DNA of 64,000 nucleotides from Dasypus novemcinctus (lineage: Eukaryota; Chordata; Mammalia; Cingulata; Dasypodidae): positions 106,885,513 to 106,949,512 of the forward strand of contig NC_080677.1 of NCBI RefSeq assembly GCF_030445035.2. Reading direction: 5' to 3'. Each line of letters begins with the position of its first letter. The first letter of the stretch is position 1. Below, one piece after another: positions 12,380-23,126 of this stretch. The notes under the pieces are model-generated. The model did not search any database. It had not been told where the DNA came from and was given only the letters and a program-made list of their open reading frames with translations. The position numbers and the translations under genes are program-made.

Positions 12380-12570
12380 ACTTCTATTTAGAATGCACAT
12401 GCCCTTTGACTTGACAATTCTTATCAGAATTTCTCCACAGATGTACTCACATAATTCTCAAATTAGTATCTTTAAATGTATTAATTACAGCATGCATTGT
12501 ACCATCCATACGAAAGAGACTAGTTAGATTATGGTGCATCTCTAAAATGAAACTTTAAAACCCTGCTTTT
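12380..12570 (+). mobile_element. Old L1 3' region (L1ME-like), first part
   Basis: CTTTGACTTGACAATTC, CACAGATGTACTCACATAA and TTAGATTATGGTGCATC follow the ORF2 3' end of old L1 families (L1ME-like). The same L1 resumes at about 15,690, so the 3.1 kb between is a later insertion. Confidence 0.65.
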
Positions 12571-12574
12571 TAAA

Positions 12575-13430
12575 GTGGGGGTGACGGTGCTGGAATGTGA
12601 GGGCGAGCAGGGTTTGGGGTCGTGTTGGACTATCCATGGATGGGGGTGTGGCGGGGAGGGCTGGAGGAAGCAACAGGTGAACTCTAGGGATGTTTAGGTC
12701 TGTGGTTGAAGCTACAATGGTGGGGAAGTTCTTTTGGCAAATATGGCAGGGGAGGGTCACTGCTGCAGTGCGTCAGTGGTGCGGGGATGTGTGGGAAAGG
12801 GTGGCCTGGACAAGCTTCTGTGGAATACAAATATGTGCACCTTGTCACAGGGTGTTATTTCAGTGGATGGAGACCCACGCAATAAACAAGAAAATATTAA
12901 ACTCCCATCCTGGGGAGTCCTGCTCTGTTCTCAAATAGAAGGGCAAGAATCTCCTGAGTACATAGGCAGTACCTAATAAAAGAAAATAGACCAGTCTGTC
13001 AAGTCTTCAATATTAATGCATGTAACCATGACTCTTATTCTTGAAAAATGTAAACTTAATGGTTACCACAGGTCCCGAGGGCAGAGGGAGGGAAGAACAG
13101 GTGGAACATAGCGCATTTTTAGGACATTGGAATTGTTCTGCAGGATATTGCAATGACGGATAGAGGCCATTATACATTTTGCCAAAACCTATAAAAGTGT
13201 ACGGTGCAAAATGTAAACCATAACCTAAACCACTGACCATGGTTAGTAGCAGGGTTTCAATATTTGTTCATCAATTGTAGCAAATGTACCATACTTCTGT
13301 AAAATGTTATTAGTAGGTGAAAACATGAGAGGAGGCGGGGGTGGATATATGGGAATCCCCTATACTTTCTATGTGACTTTTCTGCAAACTAAATCTTCCT
13401 TGAAAATAATGTAGGAAAAAAAAAAAAACC
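12575..13430 (+). mobile_element. Poly(A)-tailed retroelement (unnamed family), copy 1
   Basis: A GT-rich left part (GGGGATGTGTGGGAAAGGGT) leads to a tail region (GACATTGGAATTGTTCTGCA, CATCAATTGTAGCAAATGTA) and ends in AATAATGTAGG followed by A13 (13,415-13,427). Sequence closely similar to both parts occurs again at 13,530-13,850 and 15,284-15,685. No coding capacity. I infer a non-autonomous element moved by L1 machinery. Confidence 0.65.
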
Positions 13431-13499
13431 ACTGGGGGAACCTACAGAAGAAATTATCAGGATACATAAAAGATAACAGCTCTTATAGCAATGAAAGGC

Positions 13500-15685
13500 A
13501 CAATGCAAAAAAAAAAAACCCACTTCATCTTTGTTTTGGGGGAGGTTTCAGATTGCAGATGGGTCACTACTGTGGCAGGGACGAGCACTGGTGTGGGGTG
13601 TCAGTGGGGGGATGTGTGGGGAAGGGTGAACCTGGGGCATCCTCTATGGAATAAAAATGTGTTCATATGGTCATGGGGTGTTGTCTTGGTGGGTGGAAAC
13701 TCACACAATAATCTACAAAACATTGAATTCCCATCCTGGGGATTCCTGCTACATTGTCTCATAGAGTGGCAAGAATCTCTAGAGTACAGGGACAGTGCCT
13801 AGCAAAGGAGAAGAGACCATTACACCAGGCCCTTGGTGTTGATACTTGTACTTATGAACCTCGTTCTTGTGAAATTGAAACTTAACCTACTAATATATAT
13901 TGCCAAAGATTTACCTCCTGAAAGCCTCCTTGTTGCTCAAATGTGGACTCTTTCTAATCCAAACTCAGCATATAAACTCACTGCCATCCCCCCCTGCACC
14001 CCGCATGTGACATGAGTCCCAGGAATGGGTCTCCACTGCACCAAGGAATTATTACCAAGTTCCATCTAGCAATGCATTTGGTAAAAGACCTGACCAATAG
14101 AAGGCAATATTAAATACAAGTAAGTTTTTATGGCTAAGGGATATCAAAATGGGCCGGGAGGCCATTCCACAGGCTATGCTTATGCAACATCTCAGGAGGG
14201 TCTCACTTACTGCCACAGTAAACAATGCCTCAAGCCGGGGTGCTCCTAAGGGCTCTAGAGACATCTGGACACTATAGGCAGGGCAGATAACCCCAGGAAA
14301 TCAGTACCTCATCAGTGGGCTTTACCTTGGAATATATGATAACCTATATACCCTCACATAACAGAGTTAGACTAATTTATAATTGTCCTACACATGGCTC
14401 TTATGCCCCTTTTATTTGAACCTATAATTAGCACTCTATTTGTTGTAGCCATTTTATATCGTTATGAATTCTGAAAATAGATATGGATTGTGTTTGTAAT
14501 CTGGTCTGTACCTGGGCATGATTAAGTTATGATTAGGACTTTGATTGGGCTACATCATTAGGGTATGGGACTCACAGATAAAAGACATGGCAAAGGACAG
14601 AGCTTGAGGGTTTTTTGTTGTTGGAGTTTGATGCAGAAGCCTTAAACTGGAGCCCTGGGAAGTAAGCTCACAGAGGAAACAGAAGCCAGCCCCAGGAAGA
14701 GAGGAACCTTGAACCCGGGAAGAAGCAAGCCCTGGGAAGAGAGGAATGCTGAACCCAGAGAGAAGCAAGACCCTGGAAAAGAGGAACCCAGGAAGCCTGA
14801 ACCCTCGCAGATGTTGGAAGCCATCTTACTCCAACATGTGAAAATAGACTTTGGTGAAGGAAGTAACTTATGTTCATGGCCTGATATCTTACACTCCTAT
14901 CCCAAATTAATACCCTTTATGAAAAACAACCAATTTCTGGTATTTTGCATCAGCACCCCTTTGGCTGACTAATACACCCATTAAATTTTAAGTTTTATGG
15001 TTATTCATAAGCCAGTTGAGTCCTGAATCTCAGAGTTGCAGCCAGCATCTACTCTCCAGTTCATTGGACTCACCCAGGACAAGTAACAAATGGATGAGAA
15101 TGGACAATGCTCATCCCAGAGTATCTACAACTGCAAGCAAGACAGTTTCATCCATTTGCCCCATGGAATCTAAGCCCACTCTCACCTTGCAGCAGGGTGG
15201 GCGTCACCATTCCCAAAACCCTCAAGATTGAGGAATGAACAAACATAAGAGGGATTGCAACTATGGACTAAAGTAGACTTATTATTATTCTGGTAATGGA
15301 AGAATTTGTAACATTGATATAAAGATAGTGGTCACCAGACATTTTGAGGGGAGAGAGAGGGAAGAATAAGTAGAACAGGGGACATTTTTGGGACATTGGA
15401 ATTGTTTTGCATGATATTACAATGATGAATACAGACCATAATACGTTTTGTTAAAACCTATAGAATTGTGCAGTGAAAAGTGCAAACCAAAATATAAACT
15501 ATAGACCATGCTTAGTAGCAATGCTTCAATATGTGTTCATCAATTGTAAAAAATGTACCACACTAATGAAAGATGTTCATGGGGAAAAGTGTGGGAGGGA
15601 GAGGGAGTGGGGTACATGGAAATCCCCTACATTTTCAATGTAACATTTATGTAACCTAAAACATCTTTAAAGATAAAGAAAAAAA
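13500..15685 (+). mobile_element. Poly(A)-tailed retroelement (unnamed family), copy 2, interrupted
   Basis: This longer copy shares its left part with copy 1 (GGGATGTGTGGGGAAGGGTG, then CCCATCCTGGGGATTCCTGC) and its right part (GGACATTGGAATTGTTTTGC, CATCAATTGTAAAAAATGTA), but holds about 0.9 kb of extra internal sequence plus an LTR-like element at 14,444-14,976. It ends in an A-rich tail at about 15,680. Confidence 0.6.
14444..14976 (-). mobile_element. LTR-like element (solo), antisense, inserted in retroelement copy 2
   Basis: Read on the - strand it starts TGTATTAGTCAGCCAAAGG and ends ...GCTACA-type bases, i.e. TG...CA ends as in LTRs. Inside are tandem segments of the GGGCTTGCTTCT / TTCCTCTCTTCC type. 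It aligns with 50,181-50,680 over nearly its full length. A convincing 4-6 bp target duplication is not visible, so the class is inference. Confidence 0.6.
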
Positions 15686-15689
15686 GGAT

Positions 15690-16110
15690 TGGTGCAGGTC
15701 TATATTGGTAAGAAAGATACTTTCACTAGCTATATTAAGTGAAAAAAGTGAGATTAATAATGGTCAAAGCTGGAGATTTGTTATGCCAGTTTTTCCTGTA
15801 AATATAGAGATTTGAAATTTTCTAAAACAAATTCAAAGACAAGGTACCGGAACAGTAGTATGAACAGTATAACATCGTGTTTGTGTGTGGTTTTGTTTTG
15901 TGCATGTGTTTTTAAGAAAACACACATGAAGGATAGAAAAAAACTATCTTTGGAAGGGCACATCAGAAATTGCCAACAACAGTTATTTCTGGGGAGAGAA
16001 GGAAGATTGATTAGAGACTTTCTCATATTCTTCTGTCCCTTTTGAAATTTTTTAACACTGTCATCTACTATTTCTTTCAAAAATAAAATAATCTTTAAAA
16101 ATCAACCAAA
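15690..16110 (+). mobile_element. Old L1 3' region (L1ME-like), second part
   Basis: ATATTAAGTGAAAAAAGTGA, TATCTTTGGAAGGGCACATC, TATTTCTGGGGAGAGAAGG and TTTTGAAATTTTTTAAC are the expected continuation of an L1ME-type 3'UTR, ending in CAAAAATAAAATAATC. Confidence 0.65.
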
Positions 16111-16369
16111 TGCACAAAAAAATACAGATAGGTGATGCAAAGCTAAACAGGCACACAGGCAGTCCACAGCCTTTGCAATGGTCTCCAGGCCCCAGTCCAA
16201 CCAGGGGTGATCCCTGCAAATAAGCCAAGTCTTCTAGAGTCGAGTTACACAGACATTGGCAAGGAAAGCTTTAAACAGCACCAAGTGAGGGCTACAGACA
16301 ATATATGGGGTCTGGGGGTGGGGAACCCCACCATTTTTGTGGGTTGTAAAAGACTTCTTAAAAATTAAT

Positions 16370-17290
16370 CCCATTGTAGACGTTTTTTTAAAAACATAAA
16401 AGCACAAAGAAGAGATTAAAAATCATTCCTCATCCCATTTCTAGTGACAACTGCATTATATTTTGGCATATGTTTGCATCTGTGTGCATATGATCAGGAA
16501 ATACTAACCAATCAAAAAAATCTGATTTTTTCCAGTTTACAAAATATAGCTATTTTTCTACATTATTAAATACCACTTCACTACATAATTTTTAATGGCT
16601 GTATACTAGGCTAATGTGTGGCTTTTCAATACTCTTACCAATTTCCTATATTGGACATTTAGTTGGGCTCAACCTTTTCAGTGATGGATTGTAAATCACA
16701 TTCAATACCCCAAATTTCTCACTTCCCCAGATAGATAGCTCAATTTATTTTCTTCCATCCTTCCTTCAATAAATATTCATTTATTATGAGCAAAACAAAC
16801 GGGTTCAAACACAGCGACTGTAAGAGACATTCTTGAGACATTTGGAGAAATTTGAATTTCATGATGTTAAGGAATTATTTTTGTATGATGATGGTCTTGT
16901 GGCTATGTAGAATTTCTTCCGTGTTTTAGAGACGCATGCTGAAGCATGTAAGGATAAAATGTCGTGGTGTTTGTAATTTATTCTAAAACATTTTAGCCAA
17001 AAACAAATAAATAAATAAATGAAGCAAATATGGGGGAAATGTTTAATTGTTAAATCTAGATTTAACACGGTATATACCGTGCTTCATTATACTAGTCTCT
17101 ACTTTTCCATGTGTTTGAAATTTTCATTAAAATATGTTTGTTTGTTGTCTGTTTTAATGAAATCCTTTGTGCTAGCCACTGGGATGAAAGCTAGGGAACA
17201 CAGCAGTGAGCAACAGCCTGGCTCCGTCCGGGGGCCGCTCAGCAGCTCGGGAGCGTGGAGACGGGAAGTCTGTCACGCGATGCGCTGGGC
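16370..17290. repeat. AT-rich stretch, possible LINE relic, then L2 fragment
   Basis: 16,370-16,720 has motifs such as TTTTTAATGGCTGTATACTA and ATATTGGACATTTAGTTGGG that suggest an old LINE 3' part; weak. 17,160-17,290 (GCCACTGGGATGAAAGCTAG, CAGCAGTGAGCAACAGCC) looks like L2. The rest is AT-rich with nothing further recognised. Confidence 0.4.
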
Positions 17291-17744
17291 CCGCTGTTCC
17301 CGCCCCCCTCCCCCCTTTCCCAAGTTTTAAAAATTTACCTTCCCAGTGGCGGTGAATCCGGAGGAATACGGAAACTGGGGCGCACTACCATGACACGTGT
17401 CAAAAATCAGTTCCGTGGTCCGTGGAGGGCCTGGGGTTCGAAAATCTTGTCCCGGGCACCCCCGTGCGCATGGCACCGCGACAGTGACAGGACTGAAGCG
17501 TGGACGGCCTGACCTCTGCCCTCGGCTAAATCTCGCGGAGAAGGTGGAACAGGTTACCCAAACCCGACCGAGGAGGCGAGTTGGAAACGGCGACTGGGAC
17601 AAGCTCCCTCAGAGACGGAGAGAGACCCCAGTGGAAGGGGGGAGAGGCTCTTAGGGAAACGATGGGGGGACCCGCCCGCACCCGCACAGAGGCGCTGGCA
17701 GGCACAGCGGCCCCGAGGAGCCCAGGAGCAGGGCTGTGTTCCCC

Positions 17745-17980
17745 TGCATCAGGGGTTGGCAAACTTTTTCTGCAAAGGGCCAGATAGTAAATATTTTAGG
17801 CTTTGCAAACCAAGAAGTAGAAAGGGAGGCCATTATGTAGGTATTTATATAGCAAGAGAGAACATTTCCCACAATTTTTTTATTGACAGAATTTAAAACT
17901 TCTTTATTGATGAACACCAAAGAAACTTGAATTTCATATAATTTTCACATATCACGAAGTATTTTTTTTTTTAAATCACT
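17745..17980 (+). mobile_element. hAT-Charlie-type DNA transposon fragment, 1.1 kb upstream of LEP exon 1
   Basis: GGGTTGGCAAACTTTTTCTG, AAAGGGCCAGATAGTAAATA and TTTTAGGCTTTGCAAACCAA are hallmark sequence of a widespread eutherian hAT-Charlie (MER1-type) non-autonomous family. A weak MIR relic follows at 18,140-18,260 (CCTCAGTTTCCTCATCCCTG). Confidence 0.75.
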
Positions 17981-18984
17981 TAAAAATATTAAAACTACTT
18001 GAGTTTGTGAGCCTTACCAAAAGAGGCGGCGGTAGGATTCGGACACTGGGGTGGACGGTCCCTTACATAAAGGGCTGGTACTTAGCAGAAGAGTTGATTT
18101 TTGGAGCCCAAAGGTGACCCGAACGGGCCTCATCTCACAGTTGGCGCCTGGGTTCCTGACTCTGCCTCTTACCAGCTGCGGGTTCTGGAGGGAGGCAATC
18201 TCCCAGGACCTCAGTTTCCTCATCCCTGAAGCGGGAAGATAACATCAATTCACAGGTTGCGATGTGGCCAGTAACGCGACGCCTGGGACAGCCCCCTTTA
18301 TACACAGGAAATAATGGGTGGAAGATGGAGGGTCGTGGCACGCCCCGAGCGCCCCCCAAAAGCCGCAGGGCCCGGTCCTCTTACAGGCTTCAGGAGCGAG
18401 CCCCGCGCGTAGCCTTGGGGACAGACTCCTGAACTAGGAGTCGTGTGTCTCCGGGGAGCGCCAATCTGAGACCACCGCCCTGAGCGTGGGAGCCCGGGTC
18501 CTCGCGCGCCAGCGGCAGTGGGAGCTGAGAGCGCCCCGTCCCGGGTGGGCGCCTGGAGCTTGGCGAGCGCCCCCTCGAACCCCGGGCTCCCCGGGCCCGA
18601 ACGCTGTGGGTCTGAGCGCCGCGGAACCGGCAGCCGGCTGGAGACTGTCGCCGTCCACCGAAGCCGGCTGCGCTGGCCTCGCCGTCGGCGCGCCCCGGAG
18701 CAGCGAGGGAGCCAGAGCGGGTCCCGCAACAATCCTGGGGTGGCAGCCCCAGCCCCCCGTCGCCGCGCCCCGCGCGGCTCGAGGGCGCTGTCTCGAGAGG
18801 TGGATTCCCGTGCCACAGAGCGTGGGAAGCTCTGGCAGGACTTCGAGGATCTCTCGCGCTTGCCGCCGTCCCTAAAACTTTTGATACGTACGCAAGGGTG
18901 TGCGTGTGGCTCCTGGGACAGCGGAGTCCCTCTCGAGGCCGCCCGGGGCCCGCAGCAGACGGGCTAGCCCGACGCTGCCCAGCC

Positions 18985-19064
18985 GGGCGGGGCGGAGGCT
19001 GGCGCTGGGGTGCGCCGGGGCCTGCGGGCCCGTTGCGCAAGTTCTGCTCGGGCGGCTATAAGAG
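18985..19064 (+). promoter_or_regulatory. LEP: LEP core promoter (Sp1 sites, C/EBP site, TATA box)
   Basis: Three elements lie in order before exon 1: overlapping GC boxes GGGCGGGGCGG at 18,985-18,995, a perfect palindromic C/EBP site TTGCGCAA at 19,033-19,040, and a TATA box TATAAGAG at 19,057-19,064. With transcription starting near 19,086 they sit at about -100, -50 and -29. This order and spacing match the characterised human and mouse leptin promoters, where C/EBP-alpha and Sp1 drive adipocyte expression. The segment lies at the 3' end of a CpG island. Site identification is direct; function in this species is inferred from family knowledge. Confidence 0.9.
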
Positions 19065-19085
19065 GGACGCGCAGGCATGGAGCCC

Positions 19086-19117
19086 TGAGGAATCGCGGCG
19101 ACAGCAGCTGCGGCGAG
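19086..19117 (+). other. LEP: LEP exon 1 (non-coding)
   Basis: The short segment about 22 bp after the TATA box contains AGGAATCGC and ends at a strong splice donor (GCGAG then GTAAGG, GT at 19,118-19,119). Its position, length (about 32 nt) and sequence resemble the 29-nt untranslated exon 1 of human LEP. It has no ATG, so the 5'UTR (about 60 nt with the start of exon 2) carries no upstream ORF. The exact start is inferred from TATA spacing and may be off by a few bases. Confidence 0.82.
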
Positions 19118-21483
19118 GTAAGGCCCGGGCGCGCTTTCTTCTCTGCCGGTCCTTCTTAGAAGGCCACAGCACCCCCCACTCCAACCCCGGAAAAACAGAG
19201 GTGGACGGGTAACAGGGTGGAAGACTTGGCTCTGGGCTATGGTAGCATTGCACCGAGTTCTAGCCAGGGGGAAGGCGGCTGGCAGCTGGGGAGGGTTGGA
19301 TTCCGGGCTGGGCTGTGCAGGTGCCCACGAGGTAGGAGTGTGCACTCACTGGTGGAGACCTTCAGAGCTGCCAGCCCCACCGGGACCAAGGTGCTTTGGA
19401 AATTGCCTTGAGCACATCCCCAAAGGTCAAGGTGCCACACACACATACGCACACAAAGGAGGGATTCAAGCTGTGGGTGGGGATGGGACGCGGGTGCAAA
19501 GGTTCACTTTCCAAGAACTAGACATAGCTTTGCTCTGCGAATAAGAACACAGGCATGGGTTTGCACCACGGGCCTGATCTGGGTATGCAAGGTATGAGGA
19601 CAAGGACAAGGACAATGATGGAGTAGAGGTGGGGAGAAATACTGTCAGGAAGAACCCAAATCTCAGGCCCGGCCTCAGAGCCATGCAAACTGCCTACTAC
19701 ACGATGGATAAAATGGGGTTTCTCCTAGGGCCCAGAACCGTGGTCATGGGAAATGCCTGTCACCCACATGTTGCTGACTGTTACCTCGTCCACGTACGGC
19801 TGTTGGCAGGTGGGCCCTGAGCAGACCTACCAAACCCACCCATAGCCTTCCTTCTCCAGGGGGCTTGATTTGGGTTTCATTGAGGGCATGGTAGCCTTTA
19901 CCCTACTCTTTCTATAGTTTAAGGATGACACTTTAGAAAAGTGACTCCTTAAATATGGTTTGAAATAAGCGACCTGGCTGTCATTTGAGAATAGCAGCTT
20001 TGGAGGTGGCAGGGCAATGACCTGGTTACGTGCAGGTGAAAAGCCGGAAAGGGCAGGGGCTTGATGGTGCCACCCCAAGAGCAGAAGCTCGCTGGCTGTC
20101 CTTTGCAGGGTAGGGATTTATGTCTGTCCTCGCGCATGTTGTTCTGTAGTGCTCTGAGGGGGACAGGTTGGGGAGAGGTCCCCCAGTCTCTTTCCCACCT
20201 GAGTACTCTGCAGAACCAAACCCCCAAGGAAGGCAGCTTTTAACAGGCCGGTCCCTCCCATCCCAACGCCCTCATGAACGGAGAGGCCAGGCCGAGCATT
20301 AGGCAGGGGGAGAAGCCAGAGACCCGCAGGGGAGGCCTGGGGTTCTCTCCTTTTTTCCAAGCAGTTGAGGACCTTGGGCTGAGGGGAATGTTTCCATGTT
20401 GGCCAAAGGAGCATCCTTCTCATATTTTGTACATCTCATGCCCAAAATAACTCTTCTTGGTATTTGGGGGAAATATTTTCCTCCCCCTCCGTTCTGGGAA
20501 ATGGCTCTGAGCACCAAGGACAGAGCCAGGAAGATTGCGTTGAATTCCTGCCCGTCAGCCCTGGGCGAATGCCTGGGTGACTGAGTGGCCAAAGCCAAGT
20601 GCAGGGGGAGGCATTTGGGAGAGCTCTCCTCACCGAACTCAGGTCATTGCTCCCCGCCTCTACCTAGATGCAACCCAGGGGGACGTGGAGGTCAGGGAGA
20701 GAGAAGGGGTCTCCAGGGAGGGAGGGTCCTTGTGGCTGTGCGTCCTTGAACAGCATGCATTGTGACTTAATAGAAAACCAGTAGACCTCTTCCTCACCAG
20801 TGGTAGGATTCCAGGGGCTGCGGCTCCATTCTGGCCTGCCAGTGGAGAACCTTGAAATTCTTGTTTGAACACACACCTGACTCAGAGAAACAGAAAGAGA
20901 GATGACTGCCCTGTTTCCATTCTACTTTATAACACATCTGATGCCTGGGCCCCCAGAGTTTTTGACACTTATTATGTGTGTGAAATCAGATGCACCTTGC
21001 TTCTTGGCAAACTGCAACTTGTGACTTCTCCTGCTCAGTTTGTTAGCTCTCTGGAACCGAATCTATAGCCAGTGTCAATGCCGACATCTCACTGATACCA
21101 CAGAGGATTTAGTCTCCTTCCGTGCACACACTGCTTTTGTCCTCTGGAGTACCCCAGGCTGGCGGGGCAGGAGGCGCGGAAGCCGGGCTCAGGAATGGGT
21201 CCGAGGCAGGGGGGCCTGGGGACATCAGCCAAGGTGGAGCAGAGCCCAGGAACCTGATGGGAACCTTGGCCTGCTTGGGTGGCAAGGGACACCTAGGAGG
21301 TGCAGCAAGGAGACCGAGGCCTCCGTGAGAGGAAGACCTGGATATTGAAGAGTTTCCTGGCTTCTTTTAAAAAGCGTAGGAATTTCTGTTGGGTGAAGGT
21401 GAATTCTAGGATGTAATTTCAAGGTGGGAGCAGGTGAGCCATCAGAGAGGCTGGCTAACCAGGTTAAAGAATAAAGACCTGGC

Positions 21484-21590
21484 CTGGGAAGTATGTCACT
21501 TACTCATCAAATATGCCAGACCCTTGGTAGGTGCTGGGATACGTGACACAGCCAGCACTCCTGTACCTGGCAGGCATCACTCACTGACTG
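21484..21590 (+). repeat. L2 fragment
   Basis: CACTTACTCATCAAATATGC and GGTAGGTGCTGGGATACGTG fit an L2 3' end, degraded. Confidence 0.45.
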
Positions 21591-21956
21591 TGGCACCCCT
21601 GAGCCTGGCTGGAGCTTCACGTTCCCATCAATTCAGTGCTCCGGGGAGCCACCACCAATGGATAAGAGGATGCAGGACTCGAGACCCATTTGCTGTCCCT
21701 GAGAATGTCTGATCTAAGGGTAGTTTCTGATGTACAGGAAGACTGTTTAAGCCCTTACCCCCACACCCTGGCTAACAGTTATGTATGTCAATATACTTCC
21801 TTCTTTCAGTTAAGCATGTTAGTGTGCTTTCTCAAATGAGCTACTTGGTTGCAAAGAAGGGGGAAACCACTCATGCTAGTTCGGTGTTTCTTCAAACTGT
21901 ATAATGTGGCCAACATTTAAAAAAATAAGCAAGATGCTCAGAGTAAGGGTGAATTT

Positions 21957-22184
21957 TAATTTTTATTTATTTTATTTATTTATTTATTTTTTGTGGACTA
22001 GGGCTGGGGATTGAAACCCGGACTTCATATGTGGGAAGTGGTGCTCAACCACTGAGCCACATTGCCTCCCCTGAGCTGGCTTTCTTGTTTGCTTGTTGGT
22101 TGTTTTTAGGAGGCACTGGTAACTGAACCCGGGACCTCCCATGTGGGAAGCAGGTGCTCAACCACTTGAGCCGCATCTGCTCCT
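21957..22184 (-). mobile_element. Dimeric DAS-type SINE, antisense, in LEP intron 1
   Basis: Two tRNA-like units lie in tandem: one around GATTGAAACCCGGACTTC ... CTCAACCACTGAGCCAC, one around AACTGAACCCGGGACCTCC ... CTCAACCACTTGAGCCGC. A T-rich (ATTT)n tail sits at the left. Target duplications are not clear. Confidence 0.8.
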
Positions 22185-23010
22185 GCATTTTATTTCTTGA
22201 GACTGGCTTCACTTATACGTGTATCTGTCTGTGTCCTGGGTGTATTCAGAAAGTTGAATGTTGCTCGAGTGCGTAGAAATGGAAGAGTGTATCACACGGG
22301 AGCCTGAGGACAGGAGGCTCATGAGGACTCAGAACCAAAAAGGTCTGGGACCAGACAGAAGGTCAGGAACCAGAGTGGTGACGGTCTCCGTCTCCCGTGC
22401 ACACAAGGCCAAACGTGACCGCCTCGGAGATTCCAAGCCCTCAACAGAGACAGATTGAGCTCTCTGAACCCCTCCTCTAAATCCCTGGGACTGCAGCTGC
22501 TTGATCCAATCAGGGGCTGGAGGAGGAAGGGATGAGGAAAGGAAGGGAGCAGGGGAGTAGGAATCTGTAGCCCACTTTGCACCACTGCTCAGGCGGCTGT
22601 GGCCAAGGGGACTGCTGTGTCAATGCAAACATGGCCAGCAGGGCGCACACACCCGTGTGTGTCCAGGTCTCAGAATGGAGGATCCTGAGTTGGAGAGATT
22701 CCCCTGAGCAGGTGCTTGTGGAATTAAGTCCAGGACAGTCTAGTATCAGCCCCGGAGCCTCACACACTCCACTCTCCTACCATGTTGCATCCTCCCAAAC
22801 CCACCAGGGTTTCCCTCAGCGCCACACATGCCCTGAGCTGGGAACGCCCCGCCTCCGCGCCTGCCCATGGGACACGCCTGTCCTTCAGCCTCAGTGCAGA
22901 TGTTGCCCGCTTCGTGATGCTCTCCCCACCGCCCCAGCGCTGCCCTCTCCCCTCTGCTGCCTGGTCCTCCACTCCCCCTTTTATCACATTCATCAGGTGG
23001 TGTTAAAATT

Positions 23011-23126
23011 ATTTGTTAAGGGGAGTGGGTGTAGCTTAGTGGTTAAGTGCCTGCTTTGCTTATATGAGGTCCTGGGTTGAATCCCCAGTACCTCCCCCCA
23101 AAATAAAAATATAATGATTTGTTAAG
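23011..23126 (+). mobile_element. Monomeric tRNA-derived SINE with target duplication, in LEP intron 1
   Basis: A ~96-bp SINE (23,021-23,116). GTAGCTTAGTGG is an A box and GGTTGAATCC a near-consensus B box; a short A-rich tail follows. It is flanked by ATTTGTTAAG at 23,011-23,020 and 23,117-23,126 (the wider context AATTATTTGTTAAG / AATGATTTGTTAAG differs at one base). This is the minimal head form of the dimers and long SINEs seen elsewhere. Confidence 0.85.

Larger units (their letters stand above)
18290..19150. promoter_or_regulatory. CpG island over the LEP promoter and exon 1
   Basis: A dense run of CG dinucleotides and very high G+C starts near 18,290 and ends just after exon 1. Several long open frames cross it on both strands, but they follow from the shortage of stop codons in GC-rich DNA, have low-complexity Arg/Gly/Pro/Ala composition and resemble no family I know. 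I read the stretch as a promoter-associated CpG island. Confidence 0.8.

Noticed and set aside
18298..19040. Long open frames (up to 216 codons) on the - strand over the LEP CpG island
   Set aside because: Competing frames overlap on both strands, composition is GC-driven, and the segment is the LEP promoter.
23021..23112. Possible tRNA gene (A and B boxes present)
   Set aside because: It has a poly(A)-type tail and target duplications, cannot fold as a full tRNA by eye, and matches the SINE heads.
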